This document shows, piece after piece, positions 49,893 through 58,710 of a stretch of DNA of 64,000 nucleotides. A program made the position numbers and the translations under genes. Each line of letters begins with the position of its first letter. The first letter of the stretch is position 1. The notes under the pieces are model-generated. The model was not told the origin of the DNA, did not search any database, and saw only the letters and a program-made list of their open reading frames with translations. The stretch covers positions 11,656,001-11,720,000 of the forward strand of contig NZ_CP108070.1 of assembly GCF_036178845.1 (NCBI RefSeq), written 5' to 3'. The stretch is from Streptomyces sp. NBC_00271. GTDB taxonomy: Bacteria > Actinomycetota > Actinomycetes > Streptomycetales > Streptomycetaceae.

Positions 49893-50150
49893 CTAGGGCC
49901 TGTCCGGCGGATCATGCCGGAGACGCGGGGTCTGGCACGCCCTCCCCCAAGCTCTTCGAGCAGGGGGTACCCCCAGCGGCGTTGTCGTCGGTCGCCGACT
50001 CCCCCGAGCTCTCGGCTTCGCTCGAGCAGGGGGACCCCCATCGCGTCGACGCCCTTCCCTGCCTTGCAGCTGCACGCACCAGACCCCGCTCACCTGCACT
50101 TATGAGGCGCCGTTACTTTCCTCCGACCTGATCCGCCGGACAGGCCCTAG
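49893..50150. mobile_element. MITE with perfect 22-bp terminal inverted repeats
   Basis: The terminal sequence starting CTAGGGCCTGTCCGG (49893-49914) is repeated perfectly inverted at 50129-50150 (ending CCGGACAGGCCCTAG). The 258-bp body has no gene but two internal copies of a CTCCCCC...AGCTC...CGAGCAGGGGG...ACCCC hairpin. Termini of this type occur widely in Streptomyces genomes, as I recall. It is a non-autonomous miniature element ending 45 bp before the GH15 start codon, so it may carry that gene's promoter. Confidence 0.8.
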
Positions 50151-50195
50151 CCTGGACACCAGGGGGCGGCTCGGGCGAAGCCCAAGGAGGCTGAC

Positions 50196-52076
50196 GTGGC
50201 TGAAGCGACTCCTGAGGCCGGAGCGAAGGACAGTGACCGGATATCCGCCGGCCCCCGCGGCACCGGCACCCCCGGCTACCTGCCCATCGCCGAGCACGGC
50301 CTGATCGGCGACCTGCGCAGCGCCGCCCTCGTCGGCACGAACGGCACCATCGACTGGTACTGCTGCCCCCGCTTCGACGCACCCAGCGTCTTCGCCTCGA
50401 TCCTCGACGCCGAACGGGGCGGATCCTTCGAACTCGCCCCCGACGTCCCCACCCGCACCAAACAGTTCTACTTCCCCGACACCAACGTCCTGATCACCCG
50501 CTTCTTCGCGGACGACGGAGTCGGCGAGATCCAGGACTTCATGCCCGTCGTCGACGACTCACGCGAGGCCGACCGCCACCGCCTCATCCGCCGCGTGGTG
50601 TGCGTCCGCGGAGCACTCCCCTTCCGCGCCCGCGTCGCCCCCCGCTTCGAGTACGGCACCGCACCCCACACCGTGCACGCCGAGGCCGGCCAGGCGGTCT
50701 TCGCCTCCGCCTCGCTGCGCCTCGCCCTGACCTCCACCGTGCCCATCGAGGTCGACGGCCCGGACGTCTGGGCCCTGTTCAAACTGCACGAGGGCGAGGC
50801 GGCCGTCTTCACCATCGACAAGATCGGCGGCGACGTGGCACCCCGCTTCTGCGCCGTCGCCGAGGCGGAAAGAGAATTCAACGCGACCGTGTGCTACTGG
50901 CGCCGCTGGCTGTCCCAGTCCCGCTACCGCGGCCGCTGGCGGGAAATGGTCCACCGCTCCGCCCTCACCCTCAAACTCCTCACCTACGCCCCCACCGGCG
51001 CCATCGTCGCCGCGCCGACCACCAGCCTGCCCGAACAGATCGGCGGCGAACGCAACTGGGACTACCGCTACGTGTGGATCCGCGACGCCGCGTTCTGCGT
51101 GTACGCGATGCTCAGACTCGGCTTCACCGCCGAGGCCGAAGCCTTCATGGGCTTCGTCACCGAGCATGTCCAGCGCGCCCCCGACGGCCCGTGCGGACCC
51201 ACCGGCCCCCTGCAGATCATGTACGGCATCGACGGATGCCGTGACCTGCCCGAACGCGAACTGCCCCACCTCGAGGGCTACCGCGGCTCAGCCCCCGTAC
51301 GCGTCGGCAACGCCGCCGTCGACCAGCTCCAGCTCGACATCTACGGGGCACTCGTCGACTCCCTCTACCTCTACGACAAGTGGGGCAAGCCCATCTCCAG
51401 CGCCCACTGGGACAGCATCAGCGAGCTCGTCGACTGGGTGTGCGACCACTGGGACCAGCCCGACGAGGGAGTCTGGGAGACCCGCGGCGGCCGCAAGACG
51501 TTCCTCTACTCCCGCCTCATGTGCTGGGTGGCGATCGAACGCGCCATGCGGCTGGCCCGGCACCGCGGCCTGCCCGCCGACATGGTCCGCTGGGGCGCCG
51601 TCCGCGACACGATCTACCGGCGGATCATGAGCCACGGCTGGTCCGCCGAACGCCACGCCTTCACCCAGTACGAGGACAGCGACATCCTCGACGCCTCCCT
51701 GCTGATGATGCCGCTGGCGAAGTTCATCGCCCCGACCGACCCCAAATGGCTCGCCACCCTCGACGCCCTCGGCGAGGACCTGGTGTCCGACTCCCTGGTC
51801 TACCGCTACGACCCCCAGGCCAGCCCCGACGGCCTCCAGGGCGAGGAAGGCACCTTCTCGATCTGCTCCTTCTGGTACGTCGAGGCACTCACCCGCGCCG
51901 GCCGCCTGGACGAGGCCCGCCTCGCCTTCGAGAAGATGCTCACCTACGCCAACCACCTCGGCCTCTACGCGGAGGAGATCGGCCACACCGGCGAACAGCG
52001 CGGAAACTTCCCCCAGGCCTTCACCCACCTCGCCCTGATCAGCGCCGCCTTCAACCTCGACCGCATGCTCGGCTAG
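50196..52076 (+). CDS. Glycoside hydrolase family 15 protein (glucoamylase/trehalase type)
   Basis: This 626-residue cytoplasmic protein begins YLPIAEHGLIGDLRSAALVGTNGTIDWYCCPRFDAPSVFASILD, the N-terminal DUF5911 portion, then the (alpha/alpha)6 barrel with GGERNWDYRYVWIRDAAFCVYAMLRLGF and the catalytic-acid regions EGYRGSAPVRVGNAAVDQLQLDIYGALVD and the EEGTFSICSFWYVEAL...YAEEIGHTGEQRGNFPQAFTHLALI end. Relatives act as trehalase or glucoamylase. GTG 50196 follows AAGGAGGC. The promoter region is inside or next to the MITE. Confidence 0.92.
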   Translation: MAEATPEAGAKDSDRISAGPRGTGTPGYLPIAEHGLIGDLRSAALVGTNGTIDWYCCPRFDAPSVFASILDAERGGSFELAPDVPTRTKQFYFPDTNVLITRFFADDGVGEIQDFMPVVDDSREADRHRLIRRVVCVRGALPFRARVAPRFEYGTAPHTVHAEAGQAVFASASLRLALTSTVPIEVDGPDVWALFKLHEGEAAVFTIDKIGGDVAPRFCAVAEAEREFNATVCYWRRWLSQSRYRGRWREMVHRSALTLKLLTYAPTGAIVAAPTTSLPEQIGGERNWDYRYVWIRDAAFCVYAMLRLGFTAEAEAFMGFVTEHVQRAPDGPCGPTGPLQIMYGIDGCRDLPERELPHLEGYRGSAPVRVGNAAVDQLQLDIYGALVDSLYLYDKWGKPISSAHWDSISELVDWVCDHWDQPDEGVWETRGGRKTFLYSRLMCWVAIERAMRLARHRGLPADMVRWGAVRDTIYRRIMSHGWSAERHAFTQYEDSDILDASLLMMPLAKFIAPTDPKWLATLDALGEDLVSDSLVYRYDPQASPDGLQGEEGTFSICSFWYVEALTRAGRLDEARLAFEKMLTYANHLGLYAEEIGHTGEQRGNFPQAFTHLALISAAFNLDRMLG

Positions 52077-52323
52077 ACGAATGAGTCCGATGCCGATGCC
52101 GGGGCCGGTGCGCGAGCGTAAGAGAGGACGCTCAAGACCATGTTGTGACGCAACCCGTCTGCCTTGCCCTGGCGCAAGCCCTGCCCCGCAGGCACAGGTC
52201 CGGGCACGCCGCTCGCGCAGCGCGACGGCGAGGTCTTCCAGGTACGTGCCCACGCCGTCCCGCCCGCCGGACTGCTCGGCATCGCCACGGCGGCCACCTG
52301 CTTCGGGGTTCTGCCCGGCAGGT
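52077..52323. other. Gap between GH15 and response-regulator genes
   Basis: 247 bp between convergent genes. No coding signal or clear terminator was identified. Confidence 0.4.
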
Positions 52324-52983
52324 TCAGGAGTAGAGGCCGGCCCGGAAGACGAACGAGACGAGTTGCGCTCGATCACGTGCGCCGACCTTCGTCATGGCCC
52401 GCACCGCATGCGTCTTCACGGTGAACGGCGACACGGACATCTGGGCCGCGATCTCGTCGTTGCCGAGACCGCTCGCGACGAGAACGACCACGTCCCGCTC
52501 CTTGGGTGTCAGAGCGTCGAAGCGTCGCAGCAGTTCCTGGTCGATCACCGGGGGCAGACTGCCGGTCATGTGACCGATGAGCGCGGCCGTCGCGGCGGCC
52601 GACAGCGCACCGCCACCGCCAACGACCTCGGTGATTCCGGCGACGAGTTCAGCGGGGCTCACGGTCTTGCTCAGGAAGCCGTTGGCGCCCGCGCGAAGGG
52701 CGGCGAGAACGATGTCGTCCTGGTCAAAGGTGGTCAGCACGATCACCCGCATCTTTTCGGGCGGGTGCTCTTTGCGGATCCGGCGGGTGGCTTCGACACC
52801 GTCGATGCCGGGCATCCGGATGTCCATCAGGACCAGGTCGACGGGGTGGTCCCGGAGGAAGGGGACGACCTGGAGCCCATCGGAGAGATCACCCGCAACA
52901 ACGAGACTTGGGTCGAGCCGGAGCATCGCTTTGATGCCGGCCCTTATCTCGTCCTGGTCGTCGACGATCAGAATCCGCGTCAT
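52324..52983 (-). CDS. NarL/LuxR-type response regulator
   Basis: A 219-residue protein: receiver domain TRILIVDDQDEIRAGIKAMLRLD with phospho-Asp in DLVLMDIRMPGIDG, Thr in VIVLTTFDQ and Lys in FLSKTV, then a GerE output domain (LTPKERDVVVLVASGLGNDEIAAQMSVSPFTVKTHAVRAMTKVGARDRAQLV). ATG 52983 overlaps the kinase stop as ATGA. Two or three TACTTCG palindromes upstream of the kinase gene are its likely binding sites. Confidence 0.95.
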   Translation of the reverse strand: MTRILIVDDQDEIRAGIKAMLRLDPSLVVAGDLSDGLQVVPFLRDHPVDLVLMDIRMPGIDGVEATRRIRKEHPPEKMRVIVLTTFDQDDIVLAALRAGANGFLSKTVSPAELVAGITEVVGGGGALSAAATAALIGHMTGSLPPVIDQELLRRFDALTPKERDVVVLVASGLGNDEIAAQMSVSPFTVKTHAVRAMTKVGARDRAQLVSFVFRAGLYS

Positions 52984-54164
52984 CGGACGACGGCTCCCAG
53001 GGGGCTGAACTCCGCATGGACCCGGAATCGCCCGTCGTCACTGTCGATCGTCAGCCGCCCGCTGGAGGACTCGACGCGTTCGCGCATCCCCACGAGCCCG
53101 AGTCCGCTGCCCGAGCCGGAGCCGCGCAGTGAGTGACCGACGCGGTTCTCCACGGTGACGCAGATCCTGCCGTCGCGCTGGCCCACATCCACCGTTGCCG
53201 CCCCCTCTCCATGCCGGTAAGCATTCGTGAGCGCTTCCTGAACGACCCGGTAGACCGTCACGCCGACGCTGGGCTCCACGAAACCGGCGGGGATGTCGAT
53301 GGAGGGATGGACGTCGAGGCCGATGCTCTCGAAAGAGGCGACAAGGCCTTCCAGGCCGCTGAGCGCCGGGGTCGGCCGGAGCGCCTCGTCCTCGGAGATG
53401 TCGTCTGCGAGGCGGAGGAGCGCGAGAATCCGTTGCGTTTCGACGACGACGGCGCGGGCGCTGGACCTGGCTGAGACCAGGGCCTGCCGGGAGGACTCGG
53501 CGTCTGCAGGCAGCCCGATCTCCGCGGCACCGAGATGCAGGCTCAGCATCGCGACCTGGTGGCCGATGACGTCGTGGAGGTCCCGGGCGATGCGGAGCCG
53601 TTCCTCGGTCACCCGTCGGGTGGCTTCGATCTCGCGGGTGGCGATGGCGCTTTCGGCCCGTTCCTCCAGGGTGCGCCAGTGCTCTCGATGGATGCGCAGC
53701 GCGGCCCCTGTCGCACCTCCAGCTATGGCCGAGAAGAGTGCGGCGGCTCCCACGATCGCGCCGCCGCGGAATCCTCCCAGCGTCATGAACGCCCCCAGGA
53801 AGAACGCCGCCACGATGCCGGTTCCGGCCAGCGGCTGCTTTCCCCTGAGGGTGACCGAGAACAGCACGAGCACTGCCATCATCCACACCGACAGGGGGTC
53901 GTGGCCCACCGCTGTGACGGCGAAGGACGCCGCGCTCGTCACGACCAGTCCTGCCCACGGCCTCCACCACGAGAGGGCGACACCGCCACCGGCGAGGAGC
54001 ACGGAGAGGGCCGTCGGCCAATCCGACCCTCGCAGGATCACTGCCGCGATCTGGCCGGTGAACACCAGCGCGGCCACCGAATAGGCGATGAGGTGCAGCG
54101 ACTTGGGGCGGCGAACCCACAGGGGTGCCACGGGCCCGTCCTGATTGCTCTGCGCCTCGACCAT
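52980..54164 (-). CDS. Two-component sensor histidine kinase (HisKA_3 type)
   Basis: A 394-residue kinase: four to six N-terminal membrane helices (SLHLIAYSVAALVFTGQIAAVIL, LLAGGGVALSWWRPWAGLVVTSAASFAV, MMAVLVLFSVTLRG and following), dimerisation box with phospho-His in RIARDLHDVIGHQVAMLSLHLGAAE and a HATPase_c end (VYRVVQEALTNAYRHGEGAATVDV, GSGSGLGLVGMRERVESSSG). It pairs with the downstream regulator through an ATGA overlap and divergently faces the HdeD-like gene, with shared palindromic sites between. Probably an envelope-stress sensor. Confidence 0.93.
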   Translation of the reverse strand: MVEAQSNQDGPVAPLWVRRPKSLHLIAYSVAALVFTGQIAAVILRGSDWPTALSVLLAGGGVALSWWRPWAGLVVTSAASFAVTAVGHDPLSVWMMAVLVLFSVTLRGKQPLAGTGIVAAFFLGAFMTLGGFRGGAIVGAAALFSAIAGGATGAALRIHREHWRTLEERAESAIATREIEATRRVTEERLRIARDLHDVIGHQVAMLSLHLGAAEIGLPADAESSRQALVSARSSARAVVVETQRILALLRLADDISEDEALRPTPALSGLEGLVASFESIGLDVHPSIDIPAGFVEPSVGVTVYRVVQEALTNAYRHGEGAATVDVGQRDGRICVTVENRVGHSLRGSGSGSGLGLVGMRERVESSSGRLTIDSDDGRFRVHAEFSPLGAVVR

Positions 54165-54198
54165 GGTCCGATTCTCGTCCACGTGCGCTGCGGCCGTG

Positions 54199-54214
54199 TA
54201 CTTCGAATGAAGTA
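54199..54214. promoter_or_regulatory. Palindromic operator 1 (two-component system)
   Basis: TACTTCGAATGAAGTA, an inverted repeat with TACTTC/GAAGTA arms, 35 bp upstream of the kinase start. Confidence 0.6.
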
Positions 54215-54280
54215 GACGGCGAGCCCGGTCCGGGCGATGGGGACGGCAGAACTCATTCGATTCGAAGTGGATGGCAGAAC

Positions 54281-54296
54281 TACTTCGTTCGAAGTA
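54281..54296. promoter_or_regulatory. Palindromic operator 2 (divergent side)
   Basis: TACTTCGTTCGAAGTA, arms TACTTCG/CGAAGTA; a weaker third copy (CATTCGATTCGAAGTG) is at 54254-54269. It lies 80 bp before the HdeD-like start, so the regulator probably acts in both directions. Confidence 0.6.
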
Positions 54297-54376
54297 CACG
54301 GCTCCTCCCGAGGCCGCTGAGACTCCTCACCGAGGCGACCGTCTCACACCATCACGATCACAAAACGGGACACCCG

Positions 54377-54973
54377 ATGACTCAGACCACCATGACTTCG
54401 AGCACGCACACGACCACGACGACGTCCTCCGGGCTCCGATCGCTCTATCTGATCCGAGTCGCCTTCTCCCTGATCTGGGTGGCACTCGTCGCCGCGACCT
54501 CCACCTCGCTCGTGCCGGCGGACAAACCCACCGTGATCGCGGCCGTGCTGCTCGTCACCTACCCCCTGTGGGACGTCATCGCCACACTCCTCGAGCGCCG
54601 CATGGCTGGCACCGGCTCCACGGACCGCCTCGGTACCACCAACATGGCTCTCGGCCTCGCCACCACCGCCGGGATGACCGTTGCCGTCTTCTCCACCATC
54701 GGGACGGCCCTGCTCGTGTTCGGCATCTGGGCCCTCCTTTCCGGAGCGATCCAGCTCGTCGTGGCGATCCGGCGCCGACGCACCGTCGGCGCCCAGTGGC
54801 CCATGGTCATCAGCGGCGGACTGTCCGTCCTCGCCGGTGCCTCCTTCGCTGCCATGTCCGCCTCGGCGACGAGCAGCCTCTCCTCCGTCGCCGGATACTC
54901 AGCCTTCGGTGCCTTGTGGTTCCTTGTCTCCGTCATCGCCCTGAGCATCCGCAGCCGACGCGAAAAGCGTTGA
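54377..54973 (+). CDS. HdeD-like (DUF308) membrane protein
   Basis: This 198-residue protein has six predicted helices in two sets of three (LYLIRVAFSLIWVALVAATSTSLV, TVIAAVLLVTYPLWDVIATLL, MALGLATTAGMTVAVFSTIGTALLVFGIWALLSGAIQLVVAI, WPMVISGGLSVLAGASFAAM, YSAFGALWFLVSVIALSI), matching the HdeD/DUF308 pattern with a conserved G-(IL)-W-A-L-x-x-G-A-x-Q. ATG 54377 follows ACGGGACACCCG. Likely controlled by the adjacent two-component system. Confidence 0.8.
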   Translation: MTQTTMTSSTHTTTTTSSGLRSLYLIRVAFSLIWVALVAATSTSLVPADKPTVIAAVLLVTYPLWDVIATLLERRMAGTGSTDRLGTTNMALGLATTAGMTVAVFSTIGTALLVFGIWALLSGAIQLVVAIRRRRTVGAQWPMVISGGLSVLAGASFAAMSASATSSLSSVAGYSAFGALWFLVSVIALSIRSRREKR

Positions 54974-55145
54974 CCACCGCGGTCGGAGCCACCGCCTCTC
55001 CCGGGGCGCGGCGTCTTCCGGGGCGCGGCGTCTTCCGCAAACTCGGCGTCGAGCAGATCGACCTGCTGATCCTGCGGCCCGCGCCGGACCGCTTCGAGAA
55101 GACCATCGCCGCGTACAAGGCTCTCGAGGCGCTGCTTGCCATGGT
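54974..55145 (+). pseudogene. Aldo/keto reductase fragment
   Basis: Directly after the HdeD-like stop the same frame set reads FRKLGVEQIDLLILRPAPDRFEKTIAAYKALEALL. This matches the central strand-helix of aldo/keto reductases (LGVDQIDLLILHQ...), with the active-site His of ILHQ replaced. No N- or C-terminal parts remain. Confidence 0.6.
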
Positions 55146-55374
55146 GATCACTGGTCGTAGGCGATCAGGGATCGGTGACGCGCGTCTCCCTGCCGCAGCC
55201 CCCGCCCGCGCCGCCCCACCGCCCCGGCTGTGACGCAGCTCCTGTCGCCCCCGCGGGAGGCCGCCGTACCGTTGTCCGCCCCGCACCTCTCCGCCCGGGC
55301 GCGCCGTGCCCGCGACCGGATCACCCACACCGGAACACCCAGGACAGGCGGGCACACGCACAGGACGGTCCACC

Positions 55375-55911
55375 ATGCTCACCGCTCTCTCGCCCGTCAT
55401 CGCCGCCTCCGCACGCTGGCTGCTGGCGGCCTTCCCCCCGGCCACCGGCCCGCTGAACCAGGCCCTGGCCGAGGCCCAGGCAGGCCATGCGGCCACCATC
55501 GCCGCCGCCCTGCGCTACCCCACCGCGCTGGACGCCGAACTGCTGGACCTGCTCGGCCCCGGCGGCTCCGGCCGGCTGGACTTCGTCACCGGCGCCGACG
55601 CACCCCCGCTGACGGACGCCACCCACGCCTGGCGCACCCAGGTCGACGAGACCGTCGTCAGCTGGGCGGCCTGCCTGCTGGCCGACGCCGACCTCGCCGC
55701 CCTGGCCGCCGCCTGCCTGGCCGCCACCCACCACGGCCCCGACAGCGTGGGCGACGCGCGCCGGCTGACCATCCCCAGCCCGCGCGACCACCGCGCGGCC
55801 CCCCTGCTGCGCCACCCGGACTTCCTCGGCCCGATCGCGGACCTCCACCGCGAGACCCTCCTCAGCCTCCTCGGCGCCGCCCCGGCCGTCACCGCCCCCG
55901 AACCCAGGTGA
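55375..55911 (+). CDS. Hypothetical protein
   Basis: A 178-residue frame with Ala/Leu-rich helices (ASARWLLAAFPPATGPLNQALAEAQAGHAATIAAAL, ACLLADADLAALAAACLAATHHGP) and a C-terminal HPDFLGPIADLHRETLLSLLG. Good GC3 and codon pattern support coding, with ATG 55375 after GGACGGTCC; an in-frame start at 55306 would add 23 residues. No recognised domain, no export signal, no operon partner. Confidence 0.5.
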   Translation: MLTALSPVIAASARWLLAAFPPATGPLNQALAEAQAGHAATIAAALRYPTALDAELLDLLGPGGSGRLDFVTGADAPPLTDATHAWRTQVDETVVSWAACLLADADLAALAAACLAATHHGPDSVGDARRLTIPSPRDHRAAPLLRHPDFLGPIADLHRETLLSLLGAAPAVTAPEPR

Positions 55912-55972
55912 CCACCGAGCCCGTACGACCACAGGCAGCCGGCCACCGTCCGGCCGCCGCGGCCCGTCGCGC

Positions 55973-56794
55973 TCAGGGCGCCTTGAACAGAGCCGGGAAA
56001 CGCGGAGCGAGCCAGGGCTTGCGCCCCCCGACCAGGATGCGGCCCTGAGCGAGGGGACCCCACTGGCCTTGGCGCCCGAGCGCCATCAGGAGAAACGTGA
56101 CCGGCTCGATGAGGATGGTGCAGTCCGTACGCCCCGGCAGCCGCTCACCGACCGACACCGCACCGCCGGCCACCCGCACACCGAACCGGCCGCCACCCCA
56201 CAGGCGGATCGCATAGCAGGCGCTCAGCCCGGCCGTGCGGGCCGTGTCGGTCACCCGTGGCATCACCGTCATCAAGAACGGCAGCGTCAGCCGTACCCGC
56301 TCCCGGTCGATCATGTGCGCACGCCCCAGCGCACGGGCGAGATCGTAACCGTGTCCCAGCATGTGCGTGAGCAGATACGACCCCAGCACATCCGGTCCCA
56401 TCGGGCCCAGCGGAGTGACCACCGTCCCCTCCGCGCTCCGCTCCTCCAGCGCCTTCAGACACGCACCGGCCTGCTCCACGATCATCCCGGCCAGCGGCTC
56501 GGCCCCGCGCTCACCGAACGCGGCGAGCGCCTGCTCGTTGGCCGCGGCGAGACTCTGCGCCGTGCCGTCCCCGTAGCTGCGCGCACGGCCCGCCGCGATG
56601 TCCGCCATCAGCTCGTTGGCCAGTGCCAGATGCGCGGCCGCCTCCCCGACGCTCCACTGCGACTGCGGCACCCGGCGTTCCATGCCGGCGCCCGCCCGCA
56701 GCAGTGCGGCGATCTCCTCGGCCGTATCCCGTATCGCCGCACCGAGCCCCTCGGGCACCGCACCCCGTACGTCCGGTCCCGCCACTGGTTCCAC
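55973..56794 (-). CDS. Maleylpyruvate isomerase-like (mycothiol-dependent, DinB-fold) protein
   Basis: This 273-residue protein has the MDMPI N-terminal four-helix bundle (IRDTAEEIAALLRAGAGMERRVPQSQWSVGEAAAHLALANELM, later LGSYLLTHMLGHGYDLARALG). Metal-ligand His positions are at AAHLA and THMLGHGYD. The C-terminal half (SACYAIRLWGGGRFGVRVAGGAVSVGERLPGRTDCTILIEPVTFLLMALGR) is an SCP2-like lipid-binding domain. GTG 56794 has GATGAGGCG before it. Mycothiol-linked isomerisation or detoxification is the family role; exact substrate unknown. Confidence 0.75.
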   Translation of the reverse strand: MEPVAGPDVRGAVPEGLGAAIRDTAEEIAALLRAGAGMERRVPQSQWSVGEAAAHLALANELMADIAAGRARSYGDGTAQSLAAANEQALAAFGERGAEPLAGMIVEQAGACLKALEERSAEGTVVTPLGPMGPDVLGSYLLTHMLGHGYDLARALGRAHMIDRERVRLTLPFLMTVMPRVTDTARTAGLSACYAIRLWGGGRFGVRVAGGAVSVGERLPGRTDCTILIEPVTFLLMALGRQGQWGPLAQGRILVGGRKPWLAPRFPALFKAP

Positions 56795-57099
56795 GCCGCC
56801 TCATCCCCACTTTTCGTTCCCGTCCCGGTGCCCGGTGCCCGGTGCCCGGTGCCCGGTTCCGCCTGCAGCCGGCGGGCGAACACGCGTCACGGATCACCCG
56901 GCGTACAGAAGACCAGGTGACAGGGGCAGCGACAAGCCCCTGAACCACGCGGCCGGGACCAGACCCCGCCCGCTCCTGTCCAGCGCCTTTGCCCCCGCCA
57001 GGCCCGTCCGCCGGGCCCGTTTGCCAAGCAGGTTCGCCAAGTCCATGCGCCCCGGGCCGTGTTGAGGGGACGCCGGAGGCCGATGGCATAGTGCCCCGC

Positions 57100-57366
57100 A
57101 TGCCGATACGGACCGCGCGCCCACAAAAGGGCAGGTGGCGGGGAGCCCTCGTCGCACTCCTCGCCGCACTTCTCCTCACGGCCGCCACACCCGCCGGGTT
57201 CGCCGTCGCCGCCGGGTCCGGTGAGACCGGGCTGCGGTTCGAGGCCCCCGGGACGTTCGTCATGTACAACGCCGACGAGGGCGCGAAGGCCGAGAACGGC
57301 GCCTTCGTCCTGCCGGTCGCCGTCGTGCCCGGGAACACCGGACCGCCCGCAACATCAAGGTCGTGT
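57100..57366 (+). pseudogene. Secreted protein, 5' part, cut by element D
   Basis: From ATG 57100 the protein has a signal peptide (GALVALLAALLLTAATPAGFAVAAG), then ETGLRFEAPGTFVMYNADEGAKAENGAFVLPVAVVPGNTG and goes out of frame. The next frame reads ARNIKVV as such proteins continue, so a one-base shift precedes the insertion. The right end of element D begins at 57364, which removes the rest. CATAGT 7 bp before the ATG suggests a leaderless promoter. Confidence 0.65.
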
Positions 57367-57425
57367 TGACATCCTCCCCCTCTTATTATTAAAAGAGGGG
57401 GATTCCAACCCGGGTGGGTTGAGGT

Positions 57426-58679
57426 TCACGGATGCTCGAACGGCTGGTGGCCGTTGTCATCCCTCCGGCACCGGCTGATCGCCGGGGGCGGGGAATCCCG
57501 CCCTGTCCTGCCGCGACGTTGGTTGCTGCGTTGGTATCTGCGTTGCAGGTGAAGCCGCAGAAGGAGCAGACGAACTCGGCTTGGCTCTTGCGCGAGTTCT
57601 TGTCGATCCATCCGCAGGCGGAGCAACGCAGGGAGGTGTAGGGGGCGGGGACGTCTTCGACCCGGCCGGGGGGCCTTGTGTTCGGTGCGCTGCCGCAGCA
57701 GGCCCCAGCCCTGCGCGAGGATCGCCCGGTTCAGTCCGGCTTTCTGCTTGACCTGCCTGCCGGGCTGCCCGGCGGTTCCCCTGGCCGAGCGGGTCATGTT
57801 CTTGATGTTCAGCTTCTCGAACCGCACCAGGCCGTAGGTGCGGGCCAGCATCGTGCTGGTCTTCTCGCACCAGTCCTTGCGCCGGCCGGCTTCACGGGCT
57901 TTGAGCCTGGCCACCTTGGCGTACTCGGCGGTCTTCTGCTCGCTTCCCTTCGGGGCGCGTGCGGCACGTCGCGGGTGTTTGCGGACCTGAGCGCGCTCCT
58001 TCACGGTGAGCTGCGGGCAGTTCAGCTTCCGCCCGTCCGAAAGGGCGGCCGTGATCTTCACGCCCCGGTCGATACCGATGACCTCGTCCGTACCGGGTGC
58101 CTCGGCCGGTGCGGGGATGACCGCGAACGCCACGTGCCACTGGCCGTTGCGCAAGGTGACACGGAAAGTCTTCGCCGCGGGCAGTTCGGACCGGGTGAGC
58201 CGGAAGCGGACCCAGCCGCAGCCGGGCACCTTGACCTGAGCCCACCGGCGGTTGAGCTTGTGCACCACCACGGACCGGCCCATGACCTGCCTGCCGGTCT
58301 TCGCGCTCAGCTTCGGGCCACCGTCAGTGGCGAACTCCGGGACCCGGTCGGTGCCGATGACGCGGAATCCCTCGTGCCGGTACTTCTTACGCCAGGTCGG
58401 CTCACCGAACCCGGAGGTGAACCTGGCGTTCTTGGCCTGGGCGAAGTCTTTCAGCGCTTGCTGCTGAACGTCCGCGTTCCCGCTGCCGAGCCACTCGTTG
58501 TCGCGCCGGGCTTCGGTGAGTTGCCTGCACTGCCCGGCGAAGCCCGGCGCGGCCTTGCGGCCCCGGTACCAGTGCGAGTGCTGTTCGACGGCGAGGTTCC
58601 ACACGTACCGGGCATGCGCGCAGTGCAGGAGCATCTGCTGCTCCTGCTGCGGCGTCGGGTACATACGGAAACGTGACAT
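57426..58679 (-). pseudogene. tnpB: Frameshifted tnpB, copy D
   Basis: The N-terminal ~320 residues are a normal TnpB (MSRFRMYPTPQQEQQMLLHCAHARYVWNLAVEQ, RuvC Asp in GIDRGV, Glu in LVRFEKLNIKNM, LNRAILAQGWGLLRQRTEHKAP). At a run of six G on the plus strand (57668-57673) the frame slips. The true continuation, RVEDVPAPYTSLRCSACGWIDKNSRK then CSFCGFTCNADTNAATNV, with zinc finger and third RuvC Asp, is in another frame. One base too many explains it. Inactive unless ribosomes slip at the C6 run. Confidence 0.85.
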
Positions 58680-58710
58680 GGGACCATTTTAGCTCAATAA
58701 TGGTCCCATG
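58677..58710. promoter_or_regulatory. Perfect inverted repeat spanning both divergent start codons
   Basis: CATGGGACCATT (58677-58688) and AATGGTCCCATG (58699-58710) are perfect mirror arms around 10 bp. The left CAT is the tnpB start codon on minus and the right ATG that of the RHH gene, so a bound protein would block both genes. Confidence 0.75.

Noticed and set aside
57021..57041. Another TTGGCAA operator
   Set aside because: TTGCCAAG and TTCGCCAAG are direct, not inverted, and do not have the tripartite spacing of the three real sites.
56894..57052. Small minus-strand frame MDLANLLGKRARRTG...
   Set aside because: The sequence is plausible as protein and overlaps a TTGCCAAG-like pair at 57021, but there is no good Shine-Dalgarno sequence, no homology I recognise, and it faces the secreted-protein promoter.
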